Shown: positions 62,704-64,000 of the stretch, in pieces | Layout of the letters: every line of letters starts with the position of its first letter | Position numbering within the stretch: the first letter of the stretch is position 1 | Source of the DNA: Bog-950 sp046329495 | GTDB taxonomy: Bacteria > Bacteroidota > Bacteroidia > Chitinophagales > LD1 | Assembly: GCA_046329495.1 (NCBI GenBank) | Contig: JAXLUO010000002.1 | Location: forward strand, 124,001 to 188,000 | Direction of reading: 5' to 3' | Length of the DNA stretch: 64,000 bases | Notes under the pieces: model-generated | What the model was told of the DNA's origin: nothing | Database searches by the model: none | What the model saw: the letters and a program-made list of their open reading frames with translations, nothing else | Translations under genes and position numbers: made by a program

Positions 62704-62935
62704 CAGTTGTTTGGAACAGGGCCGTGCAATTAAAAGCACTAAACGCTTGTTTATCAAAAAGTATTCATACCTTTATAGCCGAAACAACCAGGACAGCTTG
62801 AATTAGCACCTCGTGGACATAGTTTTAGTTGTTTCCATTTAGTTGATTTCGCAATATTATAATTCCGTTCTTTTTAGGGAGTAACCCCTTGTTAAGTGCC
62901 GTCTGACCCTAATCACCACTTAAAAGTAACAAGCA

Positions 62936-63226
62936 ATGAACTCCCTCAAAAACTATTCGGAAAATCCGGCTGCCTGGCGCTTATCGCAGAACATCGGAAC
63001 CACAAAAATGCCCCGGTATGGCCAACGTGTGTTAACCGGAAAAAGCAATTTAATTACAACAACCAACAGCAGTAAAAGCAGTAGTATACTACCGGCCAAG
63101 GTAACTATTCCTAATTTTCGTACAACTTACTTTACGAGCGCCACTGCTGTGCGCTTTAAAGTGCAACAACCTACTCTGTGGCACGGATTTTTAGACCTGC
63201 CCCTGATTCAAACAAGTGATCTGTAA
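62936..63226 (+). CDS. Hypothetical protein
   Basis: 96 residues, polar with many Ser/Thr (TTTNSSKSSS) and no membrane helix, signal peptide or known motif. It overlaps the open frame of the next gene slightly, but the preferred start of that gene (63249) lies after it. Reality uncertain: the start codon position after a 232-nt gap and the co-orientation with the neighbours support it, the lack of any homology argues against. Confidence 0.4.
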   Translation: MNSLKNYSENPAAWRLSQNIGTTKMPRYGQRVLTGKSNLITTTNSSKSSSILPAKVTIPNFRTTYFTSATAVRFKVQQPTLWHGFLDLPLIQTSDL

Positions 63227-63248
63227 TTCCCCAAAACTCCCAACGCAC

Positions 63249-63884
63249 ATGAATCACCCGTATACTTTTAACATACCATTTACTAAAACCGGAGCGGAGG
63301 TAAAAACCTATTTCCCTAAGCAAGCCCGGTTAAATTTCCCTTTCCTATATACCCTTTCGCGTTTTTACCTGAATGTAAAAACACACCGCAAACGCTGGGC
63401 CGGAAGTTTGCTTTTGCTTACTTCACTGTTCGGCAAAAAAAACCTGCATATACTATTAGCAGACGATGATGAAGAGGATCGTGAACTGTTTATTACCGCA
63501 TTGCAGGAAGTGGCCCCCGAAGTGCAGATAACGGTTGCCCGGGATGGTCGCGAACTAATGAATTTGTTAAGCAAGGCGGAAGGCTTTCTACCCGATATCG
63601 TTTTTCTGGATCTTAATATGCCCGTTAAAAATGGCTACGAATGCCTGGAAGAAATAAGGGCGGATGAAGCGATAGCTGCTGTACCGGTAGTCATCTACTC
63701 TACGTCTACAAGCCGCGAGCATATTGATGACACCTACAGAAAAGGGGCAGACCTTTACATCTGCAAACCCGAAAGTTTTAATGAATTGAAGCAAATAGCG
63801 GGAAAGCTCCTATCACTAAAATGGAGTGTGCACAGTACTCCGCTACGCGAAAACTTTGTATTGAAGGCCGGCACAATTAAGTAG
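63249..63884 (+). CDS. Response regulator with unusual N-terminal extension
   Basis: 211 residues from the ATG at 63249. About 63 residues without a known domain, basic and aromatic, with a short hydrophobic stretch (SLLLLTSLF), come before a Rcp1-like receiver domain (ILLADDDEEDREL, phospho-acceptor in IVFLDLNMPVKNG, YSTSTS, CKPES). There is no in-frame ATG near the receiver domain itself; a TTG start just before it would remove the extension. A basic tail of about 20 residues follows. Confidence 0.85.
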   Translation: MNHPYTFNIPFTKTGAEVKTYFPKQARLNFPFLYTLSRFYLNVKTHRKRWAGSLLLLTSLFGKKNLHILLADDDEEDRELFITALQEVAPEVQITVARDGRELMNLLSKAEGFLPDIVFLDLNMPVKNGYECLEEIRADEAIAAVPVVIYSTSTSREHIDDTYRKGADLYICKPESFNELKQIAGKLLSLKWSVHSTPLRENFVLKAGTIK

Positions 63885-63886
63885 AA

Positions 63887-64000
63887 ATGATGCAGCAAGG
63901 GGAACAGCAGGATTCGAAAGTGGCAGCAAGAAACAAGTTAAACTATCTGCCTGCGTACATTCGCTTTATTCTTGATTACAAGCTGGAAGATTTTATCCGT
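63887..64000 (+). CDS. Partial gene at window end, product unknown
   Basis: Opens with ATG at 63887, 2 nt after the response regulator stop, and stays open for 38 codons to the edge (MMQQGEQQDSKVAARNKLN, LDYKLEDFIR). Tight spacing indicates an operon. The context makes a signalling protein likely, but the visible part has no diagnostic motif. Confidence 0.5.
   Translation, partial: MMQQGEQQDSKVAARNKLNYLPAYIRFILDYKLEDFIR

Overview
The window looks like a chromosomal segment of a member of the Bacteroidota, probably of the Chitinophagia/Sphingobacteriia type. The support is an alternative complex III operon, two proteins with type IX secretion (T9SS) C-terminal sorting domains, many promoters close to the Bacteroidota pattern TTTG-N20-23-TAnnTTTG, and very few Shine-Dalgarno-like sites. 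No rRNA, tRNA, CRISPR array, transposase or phage gene was seen. The genus cannot be named from the sequence.

Layout. (1) 1-9985, minus strand: respiratory cluster actA-B-C-D-E-F followed by coxB, which is cut by the window edge. It passes electrons from quinol to cytochrome c and on to a cytochrome oxidase. (2) 10-21.6 kb: a formylglycine-enzyme-fold lipoprotein-like protein, a small RRM RNA-binding protein, a dprA-hydrolase-TMTC operon on the minus strand, and on the plus strand an M1 peptidase, a small HExxH protein, a QueD/PTPS enzyme and a membrane glycosyltransferase. (3) 21.6-27.2 kb: an endonuclease/phosphatase, an RmlD-like SDR and a clear homologue of eukaryotic 7-dehydrocholesterol reductase in one tight minus-strand operon, then odhB and a sterol-desaturase-family hydroxylase. 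(4) 27.2-32.5 kb: TetR regulator divergent from a type I secretion-like trio (ABC, HlyD, TolC). The ABC ATPase domain has lost most catalytic motifs, and a near-perfect palindrome sits in the divergent promoter. (5) 32.5-33.7 kb: 1.1 kb of non-coding DNA full of repeats, one of which recurs inverted at 50.7 kb. (6) 33.7-38.8 kb: SRAP, a serine hydrolase with T9SS domain, MtaB and a PKD/T9SS protein.

(7) 39-64 kb is a stress and signalling island: DUF1328, ECF sigma factor, two disordered hydrophilic proteins, lmo0937-family and CsbD-like small proteins, AI-2E transporter, two DUF748/AsmA-like proteins, beta-helix lipoprotein, CHASE3 histidine kinase with two single-domain response regulators, an unusual sigma-54, an MlaEFD lipid transporter behind dps, topoisomerase IB, CsbD, YihY/BrkB, low-affinity iron permease, lipocalin, and an NtrC-type activator with a REC-PAS-kinase partner.

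The most interesting signal is in this last part. A motif of the form TGGCAnn-N4-TTTAA lies about 25-60 nt before the start codon of about a dozen island genes. Its first half equals the sigma-54 -24 element (TGGCACG), while the second half differs from the usual TTGC. A diverged sigma-54 and an NtrC-type activator are encoded in the same island. I infer an envelope/desiccation stress regulon with its own sigma-54 paralogue; this is a hypothesis. Other notable items are the degenerate ABC transporter, the bacterial sterol reductase, and the dispersed intergenic repeat pair.
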